DNA of 58,970 nt from a virus, in the IMG/VR virus record IMGVR_UViG_3300037882_000913, positions 1 to 58,970 of that record. One strand, written 5' to 3'. The notes under the pieces were generated by a model, which saw only the letters and a list, made by a program, of their open reading frames with translations, made no database searches and was not told where the DNA came from. This document shows positions 1-6,206 of the stretch, in pieces. A program made the translations under genes and the position numbers. Position 1 is the stretch's first letter; each line of letters opens with the position of its first letter.

Positions 1-100
1 CAGCACGCTGGTGCAGGGCAGCACGCTGGTGCAGGGCAGCACGCTGGTGCAGGGCAGCACGCTGGTGCAGGGCAGCACGCTGGTGCAGGGCAGCACGCTC
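1..100. repeat. 18-bp tandem repeat (minisatellite)
   Basis: Five perfect head-to-tail copies of an 18-bp unit (CAGCACGCTGGTGCAGGG), followed by a half copy that diverges after position 100. The array runs off the left edge, so the true copy number is unknown. The unit is a multiple of three, so every frame stays open: plus frame 2 reads a repeated STLVQG and ends at a TGA at 137-139, plus frame 1 reads QHAGAG, and the minus strand reads PCTSVL. It could be the end of a repetitive coding region or a non-coding minisatellite; the sequence alone does not decide. Confidence 0.9.
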
Positions 101-120
101 CCGGTGTATGCGTTTTGCAT
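1..120 (-). CDS. Possible start of a minus-strand repeat protein (partial)
   Basis: An ATG at 120 on the minus strand opens a frame that leaves the window and is built mostly of the 18-bp repeat, giving a repeated PCTSVL hexapeptide with regular cysteines. A GAGGGA Shine-Dalgarno-like stretch lies a few bases upstream of this ATG, which is the main reason to prefer it. The competing reading is a plus-strand gene that ends at 139 with repeated STLVQG. The function is unknown and the call is weak, because a perfect 18-bp repeat keeps any frame open. Confidence 0.25.
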   Translation of the reverse strand, partial: MQNAYTGSVLPCTSVLPCTSVLPCTSVLPCTSVLPCTSVL

Positions 121-203
121 CGTAAGTCCCTCAAAATGAGCACACGAAAAATAAATTGCGATTTGTTTCGACAATTAGGGGCGGATAGCCCATTCTCCTA
201 ATC

Positions 204-467
204 GTGAACACTAACTCTAATCAAATCGCCGTTTCCACTCTTACTAAAGCTAATTGCGCTTTAGAGGAATCTTACTACACAGCCTTTTTTCGTGAATTTG
301 GTATTGAACCTAATTGCTTGCCAATGGAATACCGTTGGCTTTCCTATCCGCCCGCGCACGCTCTTATTTCCGCTCTAAACGGTTATGATATTGTCGAATT
401 CCCACACTCTCAAAAGTGCGTCATTCGCGGCGTCCTTTCTCAACTTCGCGAAAAGGGGCTTATCTAA
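204..467 (+). CDS. Hypothetical protein, 87 aa
   Basis: A small protein starting at GTG 204; no ATG is available near the N-terminus of this frame. I do not recognise the family. It is soluble-looking, has mixed composition, no membrane segment and two scattered cysteines. It is the first plus-strand gene after the repeat array and is followed by another small plus-strand gene at 500 and a strong terminator at 806, so the two probably form a short accessory transcription unit. No clear Shine-Dalgarno sequence precedes the start. Probably a real gene, because composition is protein-like over the whole length. Confidence 0.55.
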   Translation: MNTNSNQIAVSTLTKANCALEESYYTAFFREFGIEPNCLPMEYRWLSYPPAHALISALNGYDIVEFPHSQKCVIRGVLSQLREKGLI

Positions 468-499
468 CTCTCAAAACTAAGAATCAACCACTCTCATAT

Positions 500-778
500 A
501 TGACATACTACCTTCAAATCACTATCAGCCACCCAGTCACAGAGAACGACGTTCTCGCAAATGTGATAGTCCACTATCAACCTTGCGAGCGTGCAGGGCG
601 GGATTATCCGGGATGCAATGCGACTCTCGAAATTGAGAGTGTCACGGATGCGATTACGGGGAAAGCCATTCTCATTGATGAGAATGTGACTAGCGAGATT
701 GAGAATGCAGTCGAGGAACGTGTCGAAAGTGAGAAAGTGGAGCGGGCAATCGACAGATATGAGAGTATGCGTGACTGA
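500..778 (+). CDS. Hypothetical protein, 92 aa
   Basis: I place the start at ATG 500 rather than at 416: the 28 residues read upstream are Ser/Arg-rich and overlap the previous gene, while the sequence from 500 on is compact. The protein begins MTYYLQITISHP and has a beta-rich N-terminal half, a YPGC motif around residue 43 and a strongly acidic helical C-terminus ending in YESMRD. It resembles small phage proteins of unknown role; no function is assigned. A rho-independent terminator follows 28 bases after the stop. The DNA is unusually rich in CTCA/TGAG words, discussed as a finding. Confidence 0.6.
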   Translation: MTYYLQITISHPVTENDVLANVIVHYQPCERAGRDYPGCNATLEIESVTDAITGKAILIDENVTSEIENAVEERVESEKVERAIDRYESMRD

Positions 779-805
779 CGTTCTCATAAGTGAGACTCAC
801 AGCGC

Positions 806-841
806 GGGCCGCTCTCAGGGATGAGAGCGGCCCTCTTTTTT
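806..841 (+). terminator. Rho-independent terminator
   Basis: A perfect 12-bp GC-rich stem (806-817 pairs with 822-833) with a 4-base GGGA loop, followed by a T-rich tract (834-841). This is one of the two clearest intrinsic terminators in the window and closes the short plus-strand unit with genes at 204 and 500. It also marks the left side of a gene-free stretch. Confidence 0.9.
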
Positions 842-982
842 GTGCGAAAGTATCTCACAAGTGATATAGCAGATATGAGAGAGGGGGCTGGGCACAATAA
901 TCAAAAGTGAGAATTCTCATTTTTGCGAAAAAAGGCGGGGCGGGGGCATAATCATTCAATTCCCAATTTTTAAAGCAAATAG

Positions 983-1248
983 TTTCAGAAATTAACGTAT
1001 TTTATTTCTATTAATCGTGGGTAGCGTTTCTTATCTATACTGGAGGGGAATATCCCTTTCTATAGAGACGCGGGCAAAATATACGACGCCCGTTGAAGCC
1101 AATACGGTTTCAGAAATTAACGCTTATTCTTTGATATTCTACGATGGAATAAACTTCTTATCGGTATGGATAGAAAATACCCTTCAACAGAGACGGAATC
1201 TCTAAATTTATCAGGGGCAATTCAATACTTATAGTTTTAGAAATTAAC
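983..1248. repeat. Gene-free stretch with three copies of a 15-17 bp box
   Basis: The stretch 779-1243 has no convincing gene. After the terminator it carries three copies of the box (A/G)GTTT(C/T)AGAAATTAAC at 981-997, 1106-1122 and 1233-1248, spaced about 125 bp. The two intervals between boxes share a second conserved block: TTCTTATC near 1030 and 1157, followed some 30 bases later by AGAGACG near 1065 and 1190. The region therefore looks like two diverged direct repeats of about 125 bp. The same box flanks minus-strand genes at 1603 and 1912. The repeats may be remnants of small box-flanked gene cassettes or short regulatory RNAs. The frame 1017-1205 inside it is not convincing as a protein. 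Confidence 0.7.
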
Positions 1249-1600
1249 TATTAAGCGCTTCATATCTAGCGTGATTAACATCATCAAGAATGAATGAGAA
1301 GTCTAAGCAACACTCTCCAAAGCCAACCCCAATCGAATATGCAATGCGTCTGTCTCCCTTCTTTTCAGCGACTCCGAGAACCTGAATCGCGAAAGTCTCC
1401 GTAATTTCATCTAGAACGAGTTCGGGAGGCGAGGTTTGGGAGGCCCAAGGAACGGCAATTAGGTCAAAATCACGAGCAAGCGAGCCGTGAGCAGCAAGAG
1501 CATATCCATGACTAATGCAAATGGCGGCCAAATCTGGGTATAATGCCGCCGCATAGATTGGAGAGTAGTTTGGTTTTATTTGGGCGGGCGTTTTAGGCAT
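1244..1600 (-). CDS. Nucleotidyltransferase-like phage protein, 118 aa
   Basis: The central motif HGS (residues 38-40) followed by RDFDLI (D44, D46) and VPW is the pattern of a nucleotidyltransferase-fold core (GS with a D-x-D pair). Short phage proteins with this HGS-RDFDL-PW signature are common, but their substrate is unknown to me. At 118 residues it is a minimal single domain without the extra domain seen in tRNA-modifying or toxin enzymes. It is the last recognisable gene of the minus-strand operon that starts at 2960; its TAA stop lies inside a copy of the intergenic box and another copy sits 2 bases upstream of its ATG. Confidence 0.65.
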   Translation of the reverse strand: MPKTPAQIKPNYSPIYAAALYPDLAAICISHGYALAAHGSLARDFDLIAVPWASQTSPPELVLDEITETFAIQVLGVAEKKGDRRIAYSIGVGFGECCLDFSFILDDVNHARYEALNS

Positions 1601-1602
1601 AA

Positions 1603-1619
1603 AGTTTTAGAAACTAACG
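1603..1619 (-). promoter_or_regulatory. Intergenic box 2 nt upstream of a start codon
   Basis: The copy AGTTTTAGAAACTAACG (plus-strand reading) lies exactly 2 bases upstream of the minus-strand ATG at 1600. The same 2-base spacing is seen at the next gene (1912-1923 and ATG 1909). The constant spacing suggests a role in expression of the minus-strand genes, whether as promoter, translation signal or operator. Confidence 0.5.
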
Positions 1620-1621
1620 CG

Positions 1622-1909
1622 CTACTCCCCATAATACTGCCACAAAACTGCATTACAATAGCAGTGGACCGCGCCGATAGTCAAACCTGTCTCGTGGCTA
1701 TGATGTAGGTGAACTGGCCACTGAAAAAAGTTCTTTGGGAATAACGATTTATTAATAGGAAGGGCGGCCACCTTCTCTTCTGGACCTCCTAATAGCGGGC
1801 TTTCACAATGAGCGCATAGGCCATCTTGAAGTCGCATATATTCATTTCGGGCGGCCCGCCTTTCTTGCCACGTTAATAGATTGTAGTTGGCGGGAAGTTT
1901 CATTGCCAT
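1622..1909 (-). CDS. HNH / endonuclease VII-like nuclease, 95 aa
   Basis: A small zinc-binding HNH (treble-clef) nuclease of the recombination endonuclease VII type. A CxxC pair (C32, C35) is followed by a metal-binding and catalytic block, HLHHSHETG (67-75), and by VHCYCN (81-86), which together give the His-His-Asn pattern and a second Cys pair. Such proteins make nicks or cuts in DNA and in phages act as homing nucleases or in recombination and packaging. It is complete but lacks the long helical C-terminus of T4 gp49. It is the fourth gene of the minus-strand operon; its start ATG lies 2 bases after the intergenic box at 1912. Confidence 0.75.
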   Translation of the reverse strand: MAMKLPANYNLLTWQERRAARNEYMRLQDGLCAHCESPLLGGPEEKVAALPINKSLFPKNFFQWPVHLHHSHETGLTIGAVHCYCNAVLWQYYGE

Positions 1910-1911
1910 AG

Positions 1912-1923
1912 AGTTTTAGAAAT
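1912..1923 (-). promoter_or_regulatory. Intergenic box 2 nt upstream of a start codon
   Basis: A shorter copy, AGTTTTAGAAAT, of the same box found at 981, 1106, 1233, 1603 and 3012. It lies 2 bases upstream of the ATG at 1909 and contains the TAA stop of the preceding gene (1916-1918). Confidence 0.45.
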
Positions 1924-2137
1924 CTCGAATAATACTGTTCTCAGTCGCCCCTCTTAGTTTTCCAACTATAATCGGGTGACAATACAGCGACCCATTCATC
2001 AAGTAGGCAGTGGGCAGTGGGCATTCTTTCCAGTTCTCGCGGCGAGCGGCCCATTTCTTGCGAATGCGGCGCTTTTTGGTGCGTGGAACTCGAAATTGGA
2101 GGCGGGTTACATATAGGGCGGATTCAAAAATATTCAT
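1916..2137 (-). CDS. Small basic phage protein, 73 aa
   Basis: A short, arginine- and lysine-rich protein with the segment KKRRIRKKW followed by WKECP and a HP motif near residue 54. Small phage and prophage proteins with this arrangement (basic stretch, then Y/C-H-P) are common, but their role is unknown. The basic segment suggests nucleic-acid binding. Its ATG overlaps the stop of the 38-residue gene upstream by 4 bases (ATGA), so translation is probably coupled. I see no other start codon that would fit better. Confidence 0.65.
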   Translation of the reverse strand: MNIFESALYVTRLQFRVPRTKKRRIRKKWAARRENWKECPLPTAYLMNGSLYCHPIIVGKLRGATENSIIRDF

Positions 2138-2250
2138 TGGCGGGCGTTATTAAATCGGCAAAGAGTATGATTAGTCCGCGCTCCATAAACTATTGTTTGG
2201 CCGCAATATTCGCAAGTGGGCCTATCCCAAGATTCGTCGTGAATGCTCAT
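2134..2250 (-). CDS. Zinc-finger micro-protein, 38 aa
   Basis: A gene too short for usual cut-offs but well supported: it begins MSIHDESWDRPTCEYCG and has a CxxC pair (C13, C16) and a later H28-x2-C31, a plausible single zinc-binding site. Both ends fit as overlaps: its ATG overlaps the TGA of the YopX-like gene upstream (ATGA) and its own TGA overlaps the ATG of the next gene (ATGA). It fills what would otherwise be the only gap in the minus-strand operon. Its function is unknown; zinc-finger micro-proteins of phages often bind nucleic acid or host proteins. Confidence 0.7.
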   Translation of the reverse strand: MSIHDESWDRPTCEYCGQTIVYGARTNHTLCRFNNARQ

Positions 2251-2960
2251 ACAGCGATTTCCACACAATTAAAATCGTGGCCAGATTGAAGTTCCGGTTT
2301 CCCATCAACTGAAACTCCCAGTAAAACGTGGAAATCAGTGGAATCTACATGGCAAGAGTGGGAATAGCCGCCGACTTTCATATACGCTTTTTTACTTTCA
2401 CCAAAGGTAAAGAATTGAGCCCCCGCTGGCACTATATATCCAAACTTCTGAAAGTTATCTTTTAAGTTTTGAATCTTATCTTTATGCGATACTTGCTTTT
2501 CAAAATGTTCGCGAAGCTCCCGAATCTGAGCGCGGGCCGCTTTTAGTACTGGAAAGTCTCCTTCTCGTTGAGGACTCTCAAAAACATTTCCAATTACCTT
2601 TAAGTTAGTTCCATACATTAAAAGCTGATGCGGGTTTTTGCCACCATCCAAACTATACCAGAACGCGCCGTCTTTGAAAATTACTAGGGCTTTTTCGTGA
2701 TGTCCGTCTTTTAAGGAGTCCCCTAGATATTCATCGCAGGAGATAATGTCGCTCTCATAGATTTCGCGACCTAAACTATCTTTTAACCCCGTATATTCTT
2801 GAAATACGTAATCAGAATAATTAGCGCAATATTGTCCAAAGCCCGCGTAGTATTTGGCCCAGTCGAGATGAGAGAATGCAATTAGGTCGTCTTTCCCGTG
2901 AGTCAGAAAGCAGGAAGTTTTGCGGTTATAAACTCTAAATTTTAGCTCTCTATTTCCCAT
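2247..2960 (-). CDS. YopX-like protein, 237 aa
   Basis: The N-terminal ~125 residues fit the YopX family: RELKFRVYN at residues 4-12, then YTGLKDSLGREIYESDII (a GLKD-x-x-G-x-EIYE-D core), and VIGNVFESP at about residue 122. YopX proteins are small beta-rich phage proteins of unknown function. Here a C-terminal extension of about 110 residues follows, with a helical stretch and then a part containing YSHSCHVDSTDFHVLLG. It is the first gene of the minus-strand operon, with a sigma70-like promoter directly upstream (2970-2997) and a GGGG-rich leader before the ATG. Confidence 0.75.
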   Translation of the reverse strand: MGNRELKFRVYNRKTSCFLTHGKDDLIAFSHLDWAKYYAGFGQYCANYSDYVFQEYTGLKDSLGREIYESDIISCDEYLGDSLKDGHHEKALVIFKDGAFWYSLDGGKNPHQLLMYGTNLKVIGNVFESPQREGDFPVLKAARAQIRELREHFEKQVSHKDKIQNLKDNFQKFGYIVPAGAQFFTFGESKKAYMKVGGYSHSCHVDSTDFHVLLGVSVDGKPELQSGHDFNCVEIAV

Positions 2961-2969
2961 ATCCCCAAG

Positions 2970-2997
2970 ATACTATCGCGTTTTCGCCGCCCGTCAA
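2970..2997 (-). promoter_or_regulatory. Sigma70-like promoter for the minus-strand operon
   Basis: On the minus strand TTGACG (2997-2992) is followed after 16 bases by TAGTAT (2975-2970), close to the -35 and -10 consensus. The ATG of the YopX-like gene lies 9 bases beyond the -10 hexamer. It suggests that these genes are read early by the host RNA polymerase, unlike the late units that carry the GTGTAA box. Confidence 0.6.
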
Positions 2998-3011
2998 CTT
3001 CTTTTAAGAAA

Positions 3012-3026
3012 CTTTTAGAAATTAAC
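3012..3026. promoter_or_regulatory. Sixth copy of the AGAAATTAAC box
   Basis: CTTTTAGAAATTAAC lies between the divergent minus-strand operon (start 2960) and the plus-strand gene at 3051. It marks the outer end of the box-bearing region; no copies were noticed to the right of it. Confidence 0.5.
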
Positions 3027-3030
3027 ACTC

Positions 3031-3041
3031 TTCCGGTGTAA
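3031..3041 (+). promoter_or_regulatory. GTGTAA box (putative phage late promoter)
   Basis: TTCCGGTGTAA with the core at 3036-3041. The ATG at 3051 follows after 9 bases. It is the leftmost plus-strand member of the GTGTAA set. Confidence 0.55.
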
Positions 3042-3050
3042 AAAAGCAAG

Positions 3051-3302
3051 ATGGAAGTTTCAACAAAAGAATGCACTCGCTGTAAGCGCACGCTCGCGAA
3101 TACCGAGTTTCGTAAGCAGTCCAAGAACAAAGATGGATTACAATACGTCTGTCGCTCTTGCTCCTCAATTAAATCAGCTTCCCACTATAGCGAGAACAAA
3201 GAGGCTCGCAAGGAGCAAGTGGCTGCCAATCGTGCTGAGTCCCCAGAGCAATATCGCGAGTATATGCGACGCTATATGAAGGAAAGGAGGTCTGTCGAGT
3301 GA
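3051..3302 (+). CDS. Treble-clef zinc-finger protein, 83 aa
   Basis: Two CxxC pairs (C8, C11 and C34, C37) enclose a short beta-hairpin with FRKQSKNKDGLQYVC; this is the zinc finger often found at the N-terminus of phage HNH nucleases. The nuclease part itself is absent: after residue 40 there is only a basic helical tail. It may therefore bind DNA without cutting. The protein starts 9 bases after a GTGTAA box. It ends with GTGA overlapping the next gene, which carries the same kind of zinc finger. Confidence 0.65.
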   Translation: MEVSTKECTRCKRTLANTEFRKQSKNKDGLQYVCRSCSSIKSASHYSENKEARKEQVAANRAESPEQYREYMRRYMKERRSVE

Positions 3303-3793
3303 GAAGGAAGACCCGCAAGTATAAAAAGAGAAAGGGCGAGCCGCTTCACCCAAACGACCTAGAACTAACTAAGAAGTGCGATGGGTGCCAGAGGGAGTTG
3401 GGCCTTGATAAATTTTATCACGGGAAAACTAATAAGTTCGGCAGACGCCAACACTGTATCTCTTGTTACATCATGGACGTTCTTTATAGATACCAACTAG
3501 CTCCACAGAAAGTCATTTTTCGCAAAAGGGCGTGGCAAAAGAAGTTCAAGAAAAGAAAGAACAAGACGAATCGTGAGTATTACTCGCGAAACAGGGAGGA
3601 GATTAGTAAGAAGGAACTTGCCCGCTATCACAGGAAAAGGGCGGATAAATTAGCTCAAAATATTCATCTGAAAGGTCAATGTATTCAGAATACGGCTCAG
3701 TCTCAAAGTCTGGGAGTTGAAAGCCCGCCTGTTCAAATCTTGGAATTGTCTGCGGTTCTAGAATGTCATTTTCTTCTGTCATGTTTATTATAA
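3299..3793 (+). CDS. Basic zinc-finger protein, 164 aa or shorter
   Basis: It starts at GTG 3299, overlapping the previous stop as GTGA, with a strong AAGGAGG Shine-Dalgarno sequence at 3284-3290. Residues 27-56 form a CxxC...CxxC finger (C27, C30, C53, C56) like that of the neighbour, flanked by very basic segments; no HNH catalytic residues are visible. The part after about residue 120 changes character and lies opposite a well-supported minus-strand gene (3603-3782), so the real protein may end differently or the frame may be extended through non-selected sequence. Likely a nucleic-acid-binding protein. Confidence 0.55.
   Translation: MRRKTRKYKKRKGEPLHPNDLELTKKCDGCQRELGLDKFYHGKTNKFGRRQHCISCYIMDVLYRYQLAPQKVIFRKRAWQKKFKKRKNKTNREYYSRNREEISKKELARYHRKRADKLAQNIHLKGQCIQNTAQSQSLGVESPPVQILELSAVLECHFLLSCLL
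3603..3782 (-). CDS. Acidic small protein, 59 aa
   Basis: A minus-strand gene just below common length cut-offs. It starts MTEENDILEPQTIPRF and is acidic, Tyr- and Pro-rich, with a compact, natural-looking composition throughout. Two promoter-like signals lie upstream in the right orientation: TTGACA at 3832-3827 and a GTGTAA box at 3813-3808, 25 bases before the ATG. It overlaps the C-terminal third of the plus-strand gene 3299-3793, whose residues there look less natural, so the minus-strand reading is favoured for this stretch. Its function is unknown. Confidence 0.5.
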   Translation of the reverse strand: MTEENDILEPQTIPRFEQAGFQLPDFETEPYSEYIDLSDEYFELIYPPFSCDSGQVPSY

Positions 3794-3803
3794 TGTATGG
3801 GTC

Positions 3804-3832
3804 ATATTTACACAGTTTGAAAGATTTGTCAA
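3804..3832 (-). promoter_or_regulatory. Minus-strand promoter with TTGACA and GTGTAA
   Basis: On the minus strand TTGACA (3832-3827), 17 bases, then AAATAT (3809-3804); the GTGTAA box (3813-3808) overlaps the spacer end. A TATAAT also occurs further down, near 3791. The signals could serve early and late transcription of the 59-residue gene. Confidence 0.45.
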
Positions 3833-3875
3833 ATTAAATGTTGTAGCGGCGCGGGTTTTGGGGTAATAATAAGTG

Positions 3876-4649
3876 ATGTCGAAAAAAACAAAGGCAAGCG
3901 GCGGTGGGGCGGTTGATAACAGTCCCAAGGTTCACCAGAAAAAGAAGATTGATGTGGAATTGCATATCAAAGAATTTAAATGGACGGCAAGACAACAAGC
4001 TATTATTGACGCAGCGTTAAGCAGGGATACTAGACTAACGTTTATTGATGGAATCTGGGGCTCTGGTAAAACATTGATTTCGCTTTATATTTGCTTACAT
4101 CTTCTTAAGCAAAAGAAGATTTCAAATATCTTATACATTAGAAATGCTGTTCAATCTGGCTCTGGAACGCTCGGCTGGCTTCCCGGCTCTCTTGAGGAGC
4201 GCTTTGGTCCCTACGCGACCCCGCTGCTCCAGAAACTAGAAGAGCTTCTTCCTAAATCCGAGGCTGAATTCCTAGTTAAAAACGGAATCGTAGAAACAAT
4301 GCCCGCATGTTTGATTCGCGGGACCAGCTATAACGCTTATGGTATGATTATTGATGAAATCGGTTGTATGACCAAGGAGGACATTATGCTTGTTCTTAGT
4401 CGTGCTGGAGAATTTACTCATGTTTTCGGGGTTGGCGACTCGCATCAGGTTGACGTTCGAGATTCTGGGTTCCGACATATTTTTAATATCTTCGATGATG
4501 AAGAGTCCAGAGAAAATGGGGTATTCGCATTTGAACTCCAAGAAGAAATGGATATTATGCGCTCTAAACTCCTAAAATTCGTGATGGGAAAGATTAGGCA
4601 CGCGGACAAGCAAAAGGAACTTGACGGAGTTTGGCAACCAAAAAGATAA
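3876..4649 (+). CDS. phoH: PhoH-like P-loop ATPase
   Basis: A PhoH-family NTPase. The Walker A motif GIWGSGKT is at residues 59-66, the segment RNAVQSGSGTLGWLPGS (89-105) is the family's conserved loop, and MIIDE (157-161) is Walker B. Length (257 residues) suits the single-domain form found in many phages. PhoH proteins couple ATP hydrolysis to RNA-related functions; the phage role is not established, though it is often linked to phosphate stress and RNA metabolism. Start: GTG at 3873 is directly followed by ATG at 3876; I use the ATG. A GGGGTAATAAT stretch (3860-3870), a variant of the late box, precedes it by 5 bases. Confidence 0.88.
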   Translation: MSKKTKASGGGAVDNSPKVHQKKKIDVELHIKEFKWTARQQAIIDAALSRDTRLTFIDGIWGSGKTLISLYICLHLLKQKKISNILYIRNAVQSGSGTLGWLPGSLEERFGPYATPLLQKLEELLPKSEAEFLVKNGIVETMPACLIRGTSYNAYGMIIDEIGCMTKEDIMLVLSRAGEFTHVFGVGDSHQVDVRDSGFRHIFNIFDDEESRENGVFAFELQEEMDIMRSKLLKFVMGKIRHADKQKELDGVWQPKR

Positions 4650-4664
4650 GTATTTCATTGGGAT

Positions 4665-4674
4665 TCTAGTGTAA
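4665..4674 (+). promoter_or_regulatory. GTGTAA box (putative phage late promoter)
   Basis: TCTAGTGTAA with the core at 4669-4674, 20 bases upstream of the ATG at 4695; a GAAGGGAA sequence lies between and may serve as ribosome-binding site. Confidence 0.6.
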
Positions 4675-4694
4675 AGAAGGGAAACTAGCCGCGC

Positions 4695-6206
4695 ATGTCT
4701 TTCGCTTTCCGCAACATAATCCTCAACCAATCCACCCTATCCCAAAGCGGCGGCAGACTATCTATTGGGGGCGTTCCTTTGGCCTTCTTATCAGAGGCGG
4801 CTGGCGGGGTTACGGGGCTCACCGTGGAGTCTGGAGACGCTAGATATGTTGGTTTAACGGGGAATCAAACGGTAAGCGGAAACAAAACTTTCCTGAGCGG
4901 CCTTTCTTGTCAAGTAGACGGAGTCGAAGTCTATAATTCCAGCAACGGCTCTTTCTACGATGCCGGTGGAACTCCGTCTTGCGATGTGTATAATCGCGTT
5001 CTTTCTACTGCGGACGTATGGAAAATTGCAGACGCTTCGGAACAATACATATATACGTCGATTGGTCACGACGGAAGAATTACAAAAGATACGTCCTCTA
5101 TTAGCGTCGGGGATGGTAATGCGTCTATTAACGAAGTCGTAAAGATAGATTGGGGTGATGGCATCCTTTACGGAAACACTGGAGATTACGCTGTAGACTG
5201 GGTAGGTGGATGGCTTTATGCAGCAGGTTCTAAACAATCTTTAAACTGGCAGTCTAGGATACTTTGGGACGAATCCGAGCTTATTTGTCTTGACTGGGGA
5301 GTTAGAACTCTTTACGATGATGACACTCAAACATCTCTAGAGTGGGACTCTCGTAAACTATCTTCGGTGACGGGGGCGTTTAACGAGATAGATGTCACTC
5401 TTGATTGGCAGAATAAGATTCTCTCTGGGCACTGGAATACAAATACCGTCCCATCCTCACCCGGTCACATAATCAACAAAGGATATTTAGACTCCCACAC
5501 CGGCCTAGTAAAAACCACCGGGGCTCAAACAATTAGCGGCGCGAAAACTTTTAAAAGCGTAGCGGCTTTTGATGAGGCGGTAACTTGCATCAAAGGACTT
5601 TACGGATACGATGCAATAGGAGCCTACTCCTTAGACACCGTAAATAGGTATTTACAAGATTCTTCTGACGCTCCTACTGTTGACTGGGAATCAAGAGCCC
5701 TAACTTATATCTGGGACCATAGCGCGACTCCAACTGGAGCTTCTAATATAGCAAATAAAGGCTATGTAGATTCCGTAGTGGGAGCCTCTTCTGGGGTATT
5801 TACTCTTCCCTTCGGGCACTCAGTTCAATCTACCATCTCCGACTCAACTAGTTATTATTTTGGAGGATGCTCCGATATGCCCCTGCAAACTACGGCGGCC
5901 AATTCATCCGTTGTGGTTAATCCTCAGTCTGGAGTTCTCCGTAAGGTTATTGGTAATGCTAATGTAGCAGGAACGCTAGGAAGCTCAGAAACAGTTAGCT
6001 TAATCGTTTATCTAAATGACTCTCCAATAGCTACCGGCTCATATCAAATGACAGGAAAGAACAACACCATAGTTTCTGGACTAAGCGGCATCAACAGAAA
6101 TATTTCCTATTTGGATAGAATTTATTTAGGAACGGTCACTCCCGCGTGGGGGACTAATCCTGCGTCTATTCGACAAAGCGCCGTTGCCTACGTTAGTCTG
6201 GGTTAA
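4695..6206 (+). CDS. Repeat-containing tail fibre-like protein, 503 aa
   Basis: A likely virion fibre. Seven copies of a short motif of the form (V/L)-(D/N/E)-W-x-x-(R/G/K)-x-L-x occur between about residues 150 and 340 (for example IDWGDGILY, LDWGVRTLY, LDWQNKILS, VDWESRALT). Segments such as GNQTVSGNKTFLSG and GAQTISGAKTFKS match the NQTISGxKTF pattern common in phage fibres. The same DW motif occurs in the large fibre at 20502, so the two share modules. The last ~140 residues form a Gly/Ser-rich beta domain, perhaps the receptor- or trimer-forming end. Its position outside the tail block, with its own box at 4669, suggests an accessory or head fibre. Confidence 0.7.
   Translation: MSFAFRNIILNQSTLSQSGGRLSIGGVPLAFLSEAAGGVTGLTVESGDARYVGLTGNQTVSGNKTFLSGLSCQVDGVEVYNSSNGSFYDAGGTPSCDVYNRVLSTADVWKIADASEQYIYTSIGHDGRITKDTSSISVGDGNASINEVVKIDWGDGILYGNTGDYAVDWVGGWLYAAGSKQSLNWQSRILWDESELICLDWGVRTLYDDDTQTSLEWDSRKLSSVTGAFNEIDVTLDWQNKILSGHWNTNTVPSSPGHIINKGYLDSHTGLVKTTGAQTISGAKTFKSVAAFDEAVTCIKGLYGYDAIGAYSLDTVNRYLQDSSDAPTVDWESRALTYIWDHSATPTGASNIANKGYVDSVVGASSGVFTLPFGHSVQSTISDSTSYYFGGCSDMPLQTTAANSSVVVNPQSGVLRKVIGNANVAGTLGSSETVSLIVYLNDSPIATGSYQMTGKNNTIVSGLSGINRNISYLDRIYLGTVTPAWGTNPASIRQSAVAYVSLG

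Noticed and set aside
1-100. CRISPR array
   Set aside because: The 18-bp units are directly adjacent with no unique spacers, so it is a minisatellite.
494-787. Minus-strand frame of 97 codons
   Set aside because: It is antisense to the 92-residue plus-strand gene, has an unnatural composition (many Ile/Arg/Ser runs), and a plus-strand terminator directly follows; taken as a shadow.
1017-1205. Plus-strand frame of 62 codons in the box-repeat region
   Set aside because: It spans one of the repeat boxes and both intervals of the direct repeat, has no ribosome-binding site and no natural-looking domain.
2017-2289. Plus-strand frame of 90 codons
   Set aside because: It lies opposite three coupled minus-strand genes with overlapping ends and recognisable content.
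3051-3793. Full HNH homing endonucleases
   Set aside because: Only the CxxC...CxxC finger is present; the His-Asn-His catalytic residues were not found in either protein.
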